Notes: a model not told the origin generated them from the sequence alone. A stretch of 64,000 bases of DNA from Natranaerobius trueperi (GCF_002216005.1 NZ_NIQC01000006.1:1-64000); one strand, 5' to 3'; shown: positions 18,377 to 27,358, numbered from the stretch's first letter. Program-made: numbers and translations.

Positions 18377-19015
18377 TTGAGTCAAAATAGTTCGGGATTA
18401 ACAACACAAACTTTACTACTAATTGCGATATCGATTCTGTTTTTTATGGTAATTATGGGTGGAGTTTTAGCGCAAGTATTTGGTTTAATAGATATTATTT
18501 CATATGCAAATGATGTACCGGTTATCGGGGAAGTTTTTCCAGAAACAGAAGAAGATAATCAAGATGAAGAAGATGATGAAGATAAAAATAGCGATGACGA
18601 AGATAAAATAACTATAACAAAAGAGGAAAAAGAAAAATTAGATGATCTAGAATCAAAAAAGGAAGATCTATCAATAAGAGAAGAGAAGCTTGAAGAAAAG
18701 GAAAAGCAGCTTGAAGAAAAGGTAAAGGAGCTTGAAAAAAGTAAAGTTGAAGTTGAAAATAGAGAAAAAGAACTCACACTGTTAAAAGATGAAAATGAAC
18801 GATTAGAAACACTTGCTAATACATATAAAGAGATGAGAGCTGGAGATGCAGCTGAAATTTTAGAGGAATTAGCAAAAGATGATAGTGATCTAGCTTATCA
18901 ACAACTACATATAGATATTTTACGAGAGTTACCTACTGATCATAAAGCTGATATTTTAACAGAGATGGATCCTGATAGAGCAAAAGAGATTACACAACAA
19001 TTATCATCTCATTAA
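18377..19015 (+). CDS. MotE/YlxF-like flagellar protein with MgtE_N-like C-terminus
   Basis: This 212-residue protein has one N-terminal membrane helix (about 13-38), a short acidic linker, a long coiled coil (about 70-150) and a C-terminal MgtE_N-like repeat region (MRAGDAAEILEELA; LRELPTDHKADILTEMDPDRA). This layout matches YlxF/MotE-type proteins found after fliJ in Firmicute flagellar operons. MotE is a chaperone or stator-assembly factor in other bacteria; the role here is inferred from position and architecture. It starts at TTG 18377 after AAAGGAGA. Confidence 0.75.
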   Translation: MSQNSSGLTTQTLLLIAISILFFMVIMGGVLAQVFGLIDIISYANDVPVIGEVFPETEEDNQDEEDDEDKNSDDEDKITITKEEKEKLDDLESKKEDLSIREEKLEEKEKQLEEKVKELEKSKVEVENREKELTLLKDENERLETLANTYKEMRAGDAAEILEELAKDDSDLAYQQLHIDILRELPTDHKADILTEMDPDRAKEITQQLSSH

Positions 19016-19047
19016 ATTCAGTATATTTTTGAAAGGAGGTGAAAAGA

Positions 19048-20544
19048 GTGGCAGAAGCTATATTTGATATAATCTCAAATCCACCTAAAGATAGAATGAA
19101 AAAAGTAAGCAATAATAATGCAGATAATTCAAGTTTTGAAGATGTAATCAATACACTTGTTGAAAAAAATGAAGATATCACTAAAGATGATTTAGTAAAA
19201 GTATTTAAGGATGCAGAAAAAACTGATGAAATATTTGAAGAAATTAAAGAATTATCCTCATTATTAAAAGAAAATGACTTTTTAGAACTGCTTGGGTTTA
19301 ATAGTGATTCTAATGATTTTTTAGAAGAAAAAGATATGCTAACAAATTCTCTAGACATAAAAGACTTATTAGAATCTATCAAAGGTGATTTAGATTCATT
19401 AATAAATCAATTTGAAGCCAATTTAAAGACTAATGGAGTTGAATTTCAACTTGAAGATTTAGATTTAGATGATCTAATGCTAACAATGAAACTATTAGAG
19501 TTTAAAAATACTTTAGAAGCAAATGATTCAAATCAAATTGAAAAACAAGAAGTAACTGAACTACTAAAATCTATGGCTAATGAAGAATCTTTTGAATTAG
19601 ATAACTTAGAACAAAAAGAAATGAAAAACATTGTTGAAATGCTTAAAAAGTTAGATACACTAAACAACGAATCAAAACAGCTATCTGAAATAAAGGACAA
19701 GCTAAGTGATGAACAACTTTCTTTCATAAAAAAGGTGATAAGCGATGAAATTAAAGCAAACTTAACACAGTTTGATGCAAAAGAGAGTGAAAAGCTAGAG
19801 CTCATTCAAGATCTTAGTAAACTAAAGAAACCTACTTATGAAAAAGAGATGCAAGAAATTAAAAAAATCAGAGAAGAAGTAGCTAACATTATCAACTCCA
19901 GTGAGGATGGATATAAGGATAGTCTTTTATCTAAAAAGATACTACAATTATTAAACGAAAGTAGTAATGATAATTCAAACTTAAATGATCTTCTATTTAG
20001 AAACTCAAATCAAAACAATTTTTTAAACAACATAGAAGTTACTAATATTTTAGAAAGTAAAGGTAGTGATTCATTTCAACTGGTGAACTTAGATAAGAGT
20101 CAAGAGCTAATAGATCAAATTAGGGACCTAATGATCCAACAGGTTAAAACTGAACAACACGATGAAGATTTTACTATGAGATTACAACTTAAACCAGAAC
20201 ATTTAGGACAATTACGGATGCAATTTTCTTATCAAGATGGTGAATTAAAAGGACAAATTTTTGCTCAAAATCATCAAATAAGAGAAGTCATTGAAACAAA
20301 TTTAATTGATTTAAAAAATCAACTTGGAGAAGAAGGCTTAGAGTTTAGTGAACTTGATGTAGATGTAGAACAAGGAGATTCACAGAAAGAAGACTTAGAT
20401 TTTCATAAGTATAATTTTACAGGGTTAAGTGATTTAGAAGATGAGTCTGAAACTATTATCGAAAATAACCAAATGACTTCAACTAATTATGAGAATAATA
20501 GTTATATGGTGTCACCTTCTAGTTCACTTGATCTTAAAGTTTAA
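19048..20544 (+). CDS. fliK: Flagellar hook-length control protein FliK
   Basis: FliK measures hook length and triggers the export specificity switch through FlhB. The 498-residue protein is long, helical and acidic (many Asp, Glu and Asn) through residue 370, then has a Flg_hook domain with MRLQLKPEHLGQLRMQFSYQ and QIREVIETNLIDLKNQL. The start is taken as GTG 19048, seven bases after AAAGGAGGT; the in-frame GTG at 19039 overlaps this site. Its position between the MotE-like gene and flgD supports the call, as FliK N-termini are poorly conserved. Confidence 0.85.
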   Translation: MAEAIFDIISNPPKDRMKKVSNNNADNSSFEDVINTLVEKNEDITKDDLVKVFKDAEKTDEIFEEIKELSSLLKENDFLELLGFNSDSNDFLEEKDMLTNSLDIKDLLESIKGDLDSLINQFEANLKTNGVEFQLEDLDLDDLMLTMKLLEFKNTLEANDSNQIEKQEVTELLKSMANEESFELDNLEQKEMKNIVEMLKKLDTLNNESKQLSEIKDKLSDEQLSFIKKVISDEIKANLTQFDAKESEKLELIQDLSKLKKPTYEKEMQEIKKIREEVANIINSSEDGYKDSLLSKKILQLLNESSNDNSNLNDLLFRNSNQNNFLNNIEVTNILESKGSDSFQLVNLDKSQELIDQIRDLMIQQVKTEQHDEDFTMRLQLKPEHLGQLRMQFSYQDGELKGQIFAQNHQIREVIETNLIDLKNQLGEEGLEFSELDVDVEQGDSQKEDLDFHKYNFTGLSDLEDESETIIENNQMTSTNYENNSYMVSPSSSLDLKV

Positions 20545-20570
20545 TGTCAACCTAATTTGGGGGTGGAAAA

Positions 20571-21002
20571 ATGGATGTAGGAGGTATGATGGGGGGGGCT
20601 GCTACTCAAAGAGCAGGTAGTAGAGCACTACCTCAGATAGAAGATGATCAAGAATTAGGTCAAGAAGAATTTACTGAAATATTAGTAACACAACTACAAA
20701 ATCAGGATCCTTTAGATCCAATGGATGACCGTGAATTTATTGTTCAAATAACACAATTTAGTCAACTTGAACAACTTAACAACCTAAATCAAAACAATGA
20801 ACGTAATAATATGATGAGTATGTTAGGAAAAGATGTCGTTGCACACACAGAAGCTGGTGATACAAAACAAGGATTAGTCACTGCAGTAAAAAACTTTGGT
20901 GATTCCCCGACATTAGAGATTGATGGTGAGGAAATTGAATTATCCAATATACAAGATATTAAAGAACCAATGCTAGAACAAAATACTCAAGACAATAAAT
21001 AA
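20571..21002 (+). CDS. flgD: Flagellar hook capping protein FlgD (short form)
   Basis: FlgD caps the growing hook and allows FlgE subunits to polymerise. The 143-residue protein carries the N-terminal scaffold motif EFTEILVTQLQNQDPLDPMD and FIVQITQFSQLEQLNNL. It is much shorter than E. coli FlgD (about 230), lacking most of the C-terminal fold, as in many Firmicutes. The second to third codon block is interrupted by a run of eight G (20591-20598), unusual in this AT-rich genome and a possible slippage site. It follows fliK by 26 bases. Confidence 0.9.
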   Translation: MDVGGMMGGAATQRAGSRALPQIEDDQELGQEEFTEILVTQLQNQDPLDPMDDREFIVQITQFSQLEQLNNLNQNNERNNMMSMLGKDVVAHTEAGDTKQGLVTAVKNFGDSPTLEIDGEEIELSNIQDIKEPMLEQNTQDNK

Positions 21003-21080
21003 AATCCGAATTATCCTAAATTTGTATAATGCTTGAGTACAAGGGGGGTATAATACTGCCTTAAAAGGAGTTGCTTAACA

Positions 21081-21476
21081 ATGAATAATTTTATTGAAAC
21101 TAGACAGTTAAGGCCAATGATGCCAGCTGGTAAAGCAGGAAAAGTATCTAAAACTACTTACAAAAAATCTTCACAGGATTTAAACAAACAAGACTTTTCT
21201 AATGTATTAGAAGACAAACTTGAAACGATTAGCTTTTCTAAACATGCGCAAAACAGAATTGAGTCTAGAAATATTGATATGGATAAGACAAAGTTAGACA
21301 AGCTTAATGAAGCGATTGAAAAAGCTAAAGAAAAAGGGGCTAAAGAATCACTTGTGTTACTAGATAAAACAGCTTTTGTCGTTAGTGTTGAAAATAGAAC
21401 TGTTATAACAGCTGCTGATGAATCTCAATTAAAAGAAAATGTTTTTACTAATATTGATAGTGCTGTAATTTTATAA
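21081..21476 (+). CDS. Flagellar operon protein of the TIGR02530 type
   Basis: This is a 131-residue conserved protein found next to flgD and flgE in Firmicute flagellar operons. The C-terminal two thirds contain the recognisable ISFSKHAQNRIESRNI and a LVLLDKTAFVVSVENRTVIT stretch. The N-terminal 45 residues are basic and probably disordered. The molecular function is not known to me. AAAAGGAG lies ten bases before the ATG. The 78-base gap upstream contains a G6 run and a TATAAT, but no -35 box at proper spacing. Confidence 0.75.
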   Translation: MNNFIETRQLRPMMPAGKAGKVSKTTYKKSSQDLNKQDFSNVLEDKLETISFSKHAQNRIESRNIDMDKTKLDKLNEAIEKAKEKGAKESLVLLDKTAFVVSVENRTVITAADESQLKENVFTNIDSAVIL

Positions 21477-21558
21477 AAGGGTACTTAAAAATGGGCCGGA
21501 CCTCTAATGAGGGAGCCCAAGGACTTACAGAGACTGTGTAAGTTCAGATTAAACCCTT
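21477..21558 (+). ncRNA. Candidate three-way-junction RNA before flgE
   Basis: Three helices fit exactly into the gap. P1 is AAGGGT (21477-21482) with ACCCTT (21553-21558). P2 is GGGC (21493-21496) with GCCC (21515-21518), extended by CCTC/GAGG around a TAAT loop (21501-21512). P3 is GGACTTACA (21521-21529) with TGTAAGTTC (21537-21545), nine pairs including one G-U. The flgE Shine-Dalgarno (AAGGAGG) begins a few bases later. This could be a cis-regulatory element for hook translation or an mRNA-processing or stability element. It does not match the c-di-GMP-I or c-di-GMP-II riboswitch patterns as I remember them. Confidence 0.5.
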
Positions 21559-21578
21559 ACAAATAAGGAGGTTAAATT

Positions 21579-22811
21579 ATGTTAAGATCATTAAATTCAG
21601 GTGTTGCTGGACTTAGGAATCATCAAGAACGGTTAGATACCATTGGAAATAATATAGCTAACGTAAACACTGCTGGTTTTAAAGCAGATAGGGTAACATT
21701 TGAAGAAGCTTTTAATCAAACTTTAGAGTCTGCTACGGCTCCGAATGATAGAGGCGGAACTAACCCACAACAAATCGGGTTAGGAATGAATATAGGTAGT
21801 ATGGATACTATCCATACTCAAGGTAGTCTTGAAAACACAGGAAGAAGAACAGACCTAGCTATTGAAGGTGATGGGTTTTTTACTGTTAATGATGGAGAGT
21901 CAGATTACTTTACTAGAGTAGGTAATTTTGGTGTAGATAGTGATGGTAATCTAGTTTCGCAAAGCACAGGTTATAAAGTTCAAGGTTATCAAGTTGATGA
22001 AGATGGTGGTATTGATACAGATGAAATGGGAGATATTGAAGTTCCTTTAGGTGATGTTGTCTCACCGAAAGCAACAGAAAATGTGAGCTATCGGGGGAAT
22101 TTAGACTCAAAAACTGAAGAAGAGGACAGTGTTACTACAACAGTTGATGTATACGATGCGCTAGGTGGAAAACATACAATTGATGTTACTTTTACTAAAC
22201 AGGAAGGTAATGAATGGGAAGTTGAATTTAGCTATGAGGATGAAAATGGAAATCAAGAAACAGTGGAAGCAGATGACAATTTAACCTTTGACAATAATGG
22301 AGAAATAAAAGATGGTGAAATTGCAAATCTAAACCTCGATCTAGGCGATGATGTTGAAGACCTGGAAATTGAATTTGATCTCTCAAACATTACTCAATAC
22401 TCTGATGGTGATGGAAACTCAACAGTAGAAGGGACTGTTGAAGATGGAAGACAACAAGGGGACCTTGAAGATTTTGGAATAAATGCTGCTGGTGTAGTAA
22501 CTGGTATTTACTCTAATGGTGAAACTAGAGAGTTAGGTCAAATTACTATGGCTGACTTTAGTAATCCTGCAGGATTAAATAAAGAAGGAAGTGGTTTATA
22601 TACACCTAGTCAAAACTCAGGAGAGCCAAGATTTGGTATAGCAGGTTCAGGTGGTAGAGGTGAAATAAGACCTGGAGCTCTTGAAATGTCAAATGTAGAT
22701 ATGAGTCAAGAGTTTACTGATATGATCGTAACTCAAAGAGGTTTTCAAGCTAATTCTCGTACTATTAGTACAGGGGATGAAGTCTTGCAAGAGCTTGTAA
22801 ACTTAAAATAA
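21579..22811 (+). CDS. flgE: Flagellar hook protein FlgE
   Basis: FlgE is the subunit of the flexible hook. The 410-residue protein begins MLRSLNSGVAGLRNHQERLD and continues with IGNNIANVNTAGFKA, the rod/hook N-terminal signature. It ends with the D0 helix (MSQEFTDMIVTQRGFQANSR). The central domain (about 150-300) is very acidic. The strong site ATAAGGAGG precedes the ATG. It is preceded by the structured RNA candidate and followed by swrD/flbD, motA and motB. Confidence 0.93.
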   Translation: MLRSLNSGVAGLRNHQERLDTIGNNIANVNTAGFKADRVTFEEAFNQTLESATAPNDRGGTNPQQIGLGMNIGSMDTIHTQGSLENTGRRTDLAIEGDGFFTVNDGESDYFTRVGNFGVDSDGNLVSQSTGYKVQGYQVDEDGGIDTDEMGDIEVPLGDVVSPKATENVSYRGNLDSKTEEEDSVTTTVDVYDALGGKHTIDVTFTKQEGNEWEVEFSYEDENGNQETVEADDNLTFDNNGEIKDGEIANLNLDLGDDVEDLEIEFDLSNITQYSDGDGNSTVEGTVEDGRQQGDLEDFGINAAGVVTGIYSNGETRELGQITMADFSNPAGLNKEGSGLYTPSQNSGEPRFGIAGSGGRGEIRPGALEMSNVDMSQEFTDMIVTQRGFQANSRTISTGDEVLQELVNLK

Positions 22812-22847
22812 TAAGTACTTAAGGCTTTTTAGATGAGGTGAGTTTTT

Positions 22848-23084
22848 TTGATTAAAGTTACAAGACTTAATGGTAAAGTATATACAATAAACTCAGATTT
22901 AATTGAGTTCATTGAAGAAACTCCAGATACTGTTATTAGCTTAGTGACAGGACGTAAAGTCTTAGTTAAGGAATCCTCTGATCAGGTTGTAAATTTAGTT
23001 GTTGACTATCGTCGTAGGGTTGGGTGTCACCCTTCGACGGTAATCTTAAAAGAAGGCGAAAAAGCAAACGATGGTAAGAAATGA
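22848..23084 (+). CDS. swrD: FlbD/SwrD-family flagellar protein
   Basis: This 78-residue protein begins MIKVTRLNGKVYTINSDLIE with ETPDTVISLVTGRKVLVKES following, the FlbD/YlzI (SwrD) signature. In B. subtilis SwrD supports full motor power; how it acts is less clear. The start is TTG 22848 after GAGGTGA. It sits between flgE and motA as in many Clostridia, and its end lies next to the motA ribosome site. Confidence 0.88.
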   Translation: MIKVTRLNGKVYTINSDLIEFIEETPDTVISLVTGRKVLVKESSDQVVNLVVDYRRRVGCHPSTVILKEGEKANDGKK

Positions 23085-23094
23085 GGTGGGAAAC

Positions 23095-23901
23095 TTGGAT
23101 ATATCTACAATTATAGGACTTATAGCTGGTGTTTTGTTATTAATTATTGCTGTGTTTCTTGAAGGAAATGTGGTAGCTTTTATAAGTCTCCCCTCTGTAC
23201 TAATAGTGATTGGTGGTACTTTAGCAGCGACGTTGGTAAGCTATCCACTAGATCAGTTTTTTTCGATTACGAAAACAGTTAGAAATGCTTTTAAAACAAA
23301 AACAATGGATCCAGGAAATACTATTAATCTTTTAGTTAATTTAGCTGAAAAGGCCAGAAAAGAAGGGCTTTTAGCTCTAGAAGATGATGTACAAGAGATG
23401 GGTGATGATTTTTTACAAAAAGGAGTACAATTAGTAGTTGATGGAACTGATCCAGAATTAGTTAGAAGTATTTTAGAAACAGAACTATCCTTTCAAGAAG
23501 AGCGACATAAAATAGGACAGAAAATATTCAAAACTATGGGGACTTATTCACCTGCTTTTGGTATGACAGGGACTTTGATCGGTCTTATAAGTATGTTAGA
23601 TGAACTCGATGACCCAGATACTATTGGACCTGGACTAGCCTTGGCTTTATTAACAACTCTTTATGGTGTAGTTATAGCAAACCTAGTCTTTTTGCCAATA
23701 GCAAATAAGTTAGAAGTTAAAAGTAATGATGAGATTCTTTTAAAGGAAGTTATGTTAGAAGGGATGCTTAGTATACAAGCTGGTGAAAATCCAAGAATTG
23801 TAGAAGAAAAATTAAAGGCATTTTTAGCTCCAAAAGCACGAGATGAAGTAGATAGTGATGCCTCTCAAGAGCAGGTGGTGGACGCCAATGCCGAAGTTTA
23901 A
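23095..23901 (+). CDS. motA: Flagellar stator protein MotA
   Basis: MotA and MotB form the stator ion channel that drives rotation. The 268-residue protein has four hydrophobic segments (about 5-22, 28-45, 145-165 and 175-195) and a cytoplasmic loop with the conserved family sequence PELVRSILETELSFQEERHK. The two Pro-containing helix starts (SPAFGMTGTLIGLI) are also present. The start is TTG 23095 after GAGGTGGG. The gene overlaps motB by 14 bases. Confidence 0.92.
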   Translation: MDISTIIGLIAGVLLLIIAVFLEGNVVAFISLPSVLIVIGGTLAATLVSYPLDQFFSITKTVRNAFKTKTMDPGNTINLLVNLAEKARKEGLLALEDDVQEMGDDFLQKGVQLVVDGTDPELVRSILETELSFQEERHKIGQKIFKTMGTYSPAFGMTGTLIGLISMLDELDDPDTIGPGLALALLTTLYGVVIANLVFLPIANKLEVKSNDEILLKEVMLEGMLSIQAGENPRIVEEKLKAFLAPKARDEVDSDASQEQVVDANAEV

Positions 23902-24694
23902 TAGGCAAAGGCGAAACCGAGAACAAGATTTTGATAGTAGTGGTGGTAACTGGTTACAAACTTATGCTGATACAATCACTCTTCTATTAGCATTTTTTGT
24001 TCTGTTATATTCCATGTCTACTATTGATGCAGAAAAATTTGATAGAGTTCTTGTTTCTTTACATGAAAGTTTTTCAGGGGTTTTATCAGAACACCAAGCT
24101 CAGATTCCAAAAGAAGACCCGGATATTACTTTGCCATCTCCTGATCGAAATATACCTGAGAAAGAAGAAAGAATGATGGAAAATATTTACGATCAGCTAA
24201 AAGAATATATTGATGAAGCTGATCTGGCTGATGTGGTACTGTTAGATAAAGAAGAACATGGAGTAGTCCTGCGGTTTCAAGATAAAGTTCTTTTTGATCC
24301 GGGTAGTGCTAACTTAAAACGAGAAGGTGTTGATATTCTAAATGAAATTGCTAGTATTTTAAAGGAAGTTCCTAATGAAATTAAAGTAGAAGGTTTTACT
24401 GATGATGTACCACAAAATACACCTGAATTTCCATCAAATTGGGAACTGTCTACCGGTAGGGCTACCACAGTTTTAAGAAATCTTACTGAAACAGGTGAAT
24501 TAGATCCTGAACGATTATCAGCTACTGGTTACGGTGAATATAGACCAATGGTACCAAATGATAGTCCAGAAAATAGACAGCTTAATCGAAGGGTTGATAT
24601 CACAGTATTGTGGTCTATATGGGAAAAAGGAGAGTTTTATGACAGAGATACCACAGAAATGATTGATGAGGGAGAGGATGATATTGAACTCTAA
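23888..24694 (+). CDS. motB: Flagellar stator protein MotB
   Basis: MotB is the peptidoglycan-anchored stator partner of MotA. The 268-residue protein has a basic N-terminus, one membrane helix (about 25-45) starting TYADTITLLLAFFVLLYSMS with the ion-carrying Asp, a linker and a C-terminal OmpA-like peptidoglycan-binding domain (VEGFTDDVP; NWELSTGRATTVLR; GYGEYRP; NRRVDITVLW). The ATG at 23888 is preceded by CAGGTGGTGG. Whether it conducts H+ or Na+ cannot be decided by eye. The end overlaps fliL by 11 bases. Confidence 0.92.
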   Translation: MPKFNRQRRNREQDFDSSGGNWLQTYADTITLLLAFFVLLYSMSTIDAEKFDRVLVSLHESFSGVLSEHQAQIPKEDPDITLPSPDRNIPEKEERMMENIYDQLKEYIDEADLADVVLLDKEEHGVVLRFQDKVLFDPGSANLKREGVDILNEIASILKEVPNEIKVEGFTDDVPQNTPEFPSNWELSTGRATTVLRNLTETGELDPERLSATGYGEYRPMVPNDSPENRQLNRRVDITVLWSIWEKGEFYDRDTTEMIDEGEDDIEL

Positions 24695-25139
24695 AAATCT
24701 ATTAATTAAAATTGGTATTGCAGCACTAATTGGCTTATTTTTGATCATTGCAGCAGGTGGTATAGCTTATCTAATTGCGACTCAAGTAGTAGAAGAAAGC
24801 ACAGAAGCCCAATCTGATGATGAAATAGTTCAATTTACTGGAGTGACATTTTCTTTAGGTGAGTTTACAACTAATTTAGCTGATGATGGGGCTAGAAGAA
24901 TATTTCAATTAGAAATAATTCTAGAATTATCTAATTCAAACATTAAATCAGAAATTGAAGAGAGAAAACCCCAGATTGAAGATAATATATATACTTCTAT
25001 TAGGAGTAAAACATCAGAAGAACTGAATGAACAAGACGGAATGCAAGAACTACGTCAACAAATTCAAGATACTGTTAATAAACACATTAGAGAGGGCGAA
25101 GTAGTCAATGTCTACTTTAACAGACCGCTAATTACTTAA
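24684..25139 (+). CDS. fliL: Flagellar basal-body-associated protein FliL
   Basis: FliL surrounds the stator at the motor and raises its output. The 151-residue protein has one N-terminal membrane helix (residues 7-30), then a periplasmic domain with FSLGEFTTNLADDGARRIFQ and a TSEELNEQDGMQELRQQI segment. The start is taken as TTG 24684, six bases after GGGAGAGG. It lies inside the end of motB, so translation is probably coupled. Confidence 0.88.
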   Translation: MNSKNLLIKIGIAALIGLFLIIAAGGIAYLIATQVVEESTEAQSDDEIVQFTGVTFSLGEFTTNLADDGARRIFQLEIILELSNSNIKSEIEERKPQIEDNIYTSIRSKTSEELNEQDGMQELRQQIQDTVNKHIREGEVVNVYFNRPLIT

Positions 25140-25173
25140 GTTAAAGCCCTAGTCGTTAGGGGGGATAAAATAT

Positions 25174-26175
25174 ATGTCAGAGGTATTGTCACAATCTGAA
25201 ATAGATGATTTATTGTCGGCCATTTCTACAGGGGACTTAGAGATGGAACAAGCAAAAAAAGAAGAATCCACTAAAAAAGTAAAACCTTACGATTTTAGAC
25301 GACCAGCAAAATTCTCCAAAGATCAAATTAGGACCATACAAATGATAAACGAAAATTTTGCTAGGTTACTTAGTACATACCTATCAGCCTATCTAAGGAC
25401 TTACGTTGAGATTGAGTTGGCATCAGTGGATCAAGTAACCTATGATGAATTTATGAGATCATTAGCGAGTCCAACGATTATGGGTGTTTTCTCTGCCCCA
25501 CCAATGGAAGGTAATTCGTTATTGGAATTGAATCCTAACATTGCTTTTGCAATTATTGATAGGTTATTAGGAGGTCCTGGAGATTCTTTTGAAAGTACAG
25601 GAGAACTTACTGAAATTGAGGAAGTAGTTGTTAAAAAAATCTTTGACCGTATGCTATCCTCTATGAAAGAAGCATGGAAAAATGTAGGGGATGTTGAAAT
25701 ACAGTTTGAAAGAATAGAGAACAACCCTCAATTCACCCAAGTTGTATCTCCTAATGAAATAGTTTCAGTTGTAGCTTTTTCTGTAAAGATAGGGGATTCA
25801 GAAGGGCTTTTTAATATATGTTTACCTTATATTTTTTTAGAACCTGTTATAGATAAGTTGTCAGCTCGATTTTGGTTTGCTACAGGTCACCCCAAAAAGA
25901 TTACAGATGAAGAATCGCAAGCTTTAAAGGACAGGTTACAAAAAACAGAAATACCTGTAATTGCCGAACTTGGTAGTACTAATATAACTGTTAAGGACTT
26001 TTTGAATCTTCAAGAAGGTGATGTGATTTCATTGGATCGACAGTATGAAGAAGAAATAGATATCATAGTTGGAAGAGAAACTAAATTTAAAGGGAAACCT
26101 GGTTCACTTAAGAAAAAATTAGCTGTCCAGATAACCGATATTGTCAGGGAAGGAGAGGATTCCCTTGGAAAATAA
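25174..26175 (+). CDS. fliM: Flagellar motor switch protein FliM
   Basis: FliM is the C-ring switch protein that binds phosphorylated CheY. The 333-residue protein has the N-terminal CheY-binding peptide (LSQSEIDDLLSAIS), a CheC-like middle domain (NPNIAFAIIDRLLGGPGD) and a C-terminal SpoA (FliN-like) domain (LGSTNITVKDFLNLQEGDVI). A GGGG-rich ribosome site precedes the ATG. It overlaps fliY by 11 bases. Confidence 0.95.
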   Translation: MSEVLSQSEIDDLLSAISTGDLEMEQAKKEESTKKVKPYDFRRPAKFSKDQIRTIQMINENFARLLSTYLSAYLRTYVEIELASVDQVTYDEFMRSLASPTIMGVFSAPPMEGNSLLELNPNIAFAIIDRLLGGPGDSFESTGELTEIEEVVVKKIFDRMLSSMKEAWKNVGDVEIQFERIENNPQFTQVVSPNEIVSVVAFSVKIGDSEGLFNICLPYIFLEPVIDKLSARFWFATGHPKKITDEESQALKDRLQKTEIPVIAELGSTNITVKDFLNLQEGDVISLDRQYEEEIDIIVGRETKFKGKPGSLKKKLAVQITDIVREGEDSLGK

Positions 26176-27358
26176 CAAGGATATTTTATCACAAGAAGAA
26201 ATTGATGCTCTTTTAAAAGGAGATTCTGATGATTCAAAATCAGAAACAAATGATAGTAGTAATACAGACGGTGGTAGACAATCTAAAATAACAGATACCC
26301 AAAAGGATACCATAGGTGAAATCGGAAATATTTCCATGGGTACTGCCGCGACAACCTTATCAGTAATTTTAAATCAAAAAGTTTCTATTACTACTCCGAA
26401 AGTTACAGTAAGTGATTATAAAACACTACAAGAACAATTCCCAAAACCGCATGTAGCTGTAGAGGTAGAATACTTAGAAGGTCTTGAAGGAGACAATGTT
26501 CTCATATTAAAACAAGAAGATGCTAAAATTATAGCTGATTTAATGATGGGAGGAGATGGGACAAACATTACAGCTGATGAAATTGAAGAGTTTCACTTGA
26601 GTGCAGTTAGTGAGGCTATGAATCAAATGATGGGTTCAGCTGCAACTTCAATGTCTGATATGTTTGGTGAAGCTATTAACATTTCACCTCCTGATACAAA
26701 AATGCTAGATTTAGGTACTGAAGAAGCAGAAGAAGACTTACCCGAAGAACCTTTAATTAAAGTTGCTTTTGATTTAAAAGTTGGTAATCAAATTGATAGC
26801 GAAATAATGTCGTTGATACCATTAAAGCTAGCAAAAAGTATGGTAGAATCTTTGACTTCGACTGATAATAATTCTAGTAGTCAAGATGCTAATTCAAAAA
26901 AACAAGAAAATGTACCTAAAAAAGAAGAACAACCTCGCAACAAAAATATTGACCAGTTAGAGGGAAAATATACTACTCAAGGAGAAGTTACGAGACAAAC
27001 CCAATCAACTGCAGAACAAGAAGAACAACCTAAAAAAGATTATCAACCAGTGGAATTTGCTCCTTTAAGTACAGCTAATAATACTAATCAAACTGAATCT
27101 TCGAATATTGGGTTAATAATGGACGTGCCTTTAGAAGTTTCAGTTGAATTAGGAAGAACTAAGAAAAAGATACAAGAAATACTTGAATTGGTTCCGGGTT
27201 CAATAGTTGAGCTCGATAAAATTGCTGGAGAACCAGTAGACATTAAAGTTAATGGAAAATTGATTGCTAAAGGAGAAGTAGTAGTGATTGATGAAAACTT
27301 TGGAATAAGAATAACCGAAATTATCAGTCCTGAAGAAAGAATAAATAAGCTTCAATAG
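26165..27358 (+). CDS. fliY: Flagellar motor switch phosphatase FliY
   Basis: FliY is the Gram-positive fusion of a CheC-type CheY-P phosphatase and a FliN domain. The 397-residue protein has a FliM-like N-terminal peptide (LSQEEIDALL), two CheC active-site helices (IGEIGNISMGTAATTLS; VSEAMNQMMGSAATSMS), a polar linker of about 80 residues and a C-terminal SpoA domain (LMDVPLEVSVELGRTKKKI). The start is TTG 26165 after AAGGAGAGG. There is no separate fliN gene, as expected. Confidence 0.93.
   Translation: MENNKDILSQEEIDALLKGDSDDSKSETNDSSNTDGGRQSKITDTQKDTIGEIGNISMGTAATTLSVILNQKVSITTPKVTVSDYKTLQEQFPKPHVAVEVEYLEGLEGDNVLILKQEDAKIIADLMMGGDGTNITADEIEEFHLSAVSEAMNQMMGSAATSMSDMFGEAINISPPDTKMLDLGTEEAEEDLPEEPLIKVAFDLKVGNQIDSEIMSLIPLKLAKSMVESLTSTDNNSSSQDANSKKQENVPKKEEQPRNKNIDQLEGKYTTQGEVTRQTQSTAEQEEQPKKDYQPVEFAPLSTANNTNQTESSNIGLIMDVPLEVSVELGRTKKKIQEILELVPGSIVELDKIAGEPVDIKVNGKLIAKGEVVVIDENFGIRITEIISPEERINKLQ

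Noticed and set aside
21022-21054. Promoter at TATAAT (21049-21054) upstream of the TIGR02530-type gene
   Set aside because: The nearest -35-like boxes give spacers of 21 (TTGTAT) or 9 (TTGAGT) bases, both outside the working range.
21477-21575. The CTAATGAG in the structured element before flgE as a hammerhead ribozyme core
   Set aside because: The core needs CTGATGAG plus a GAAA strand in defined places. Here TAAT is simply the loop of the CCTC/GAGG stem, and no GAAA partner is found.
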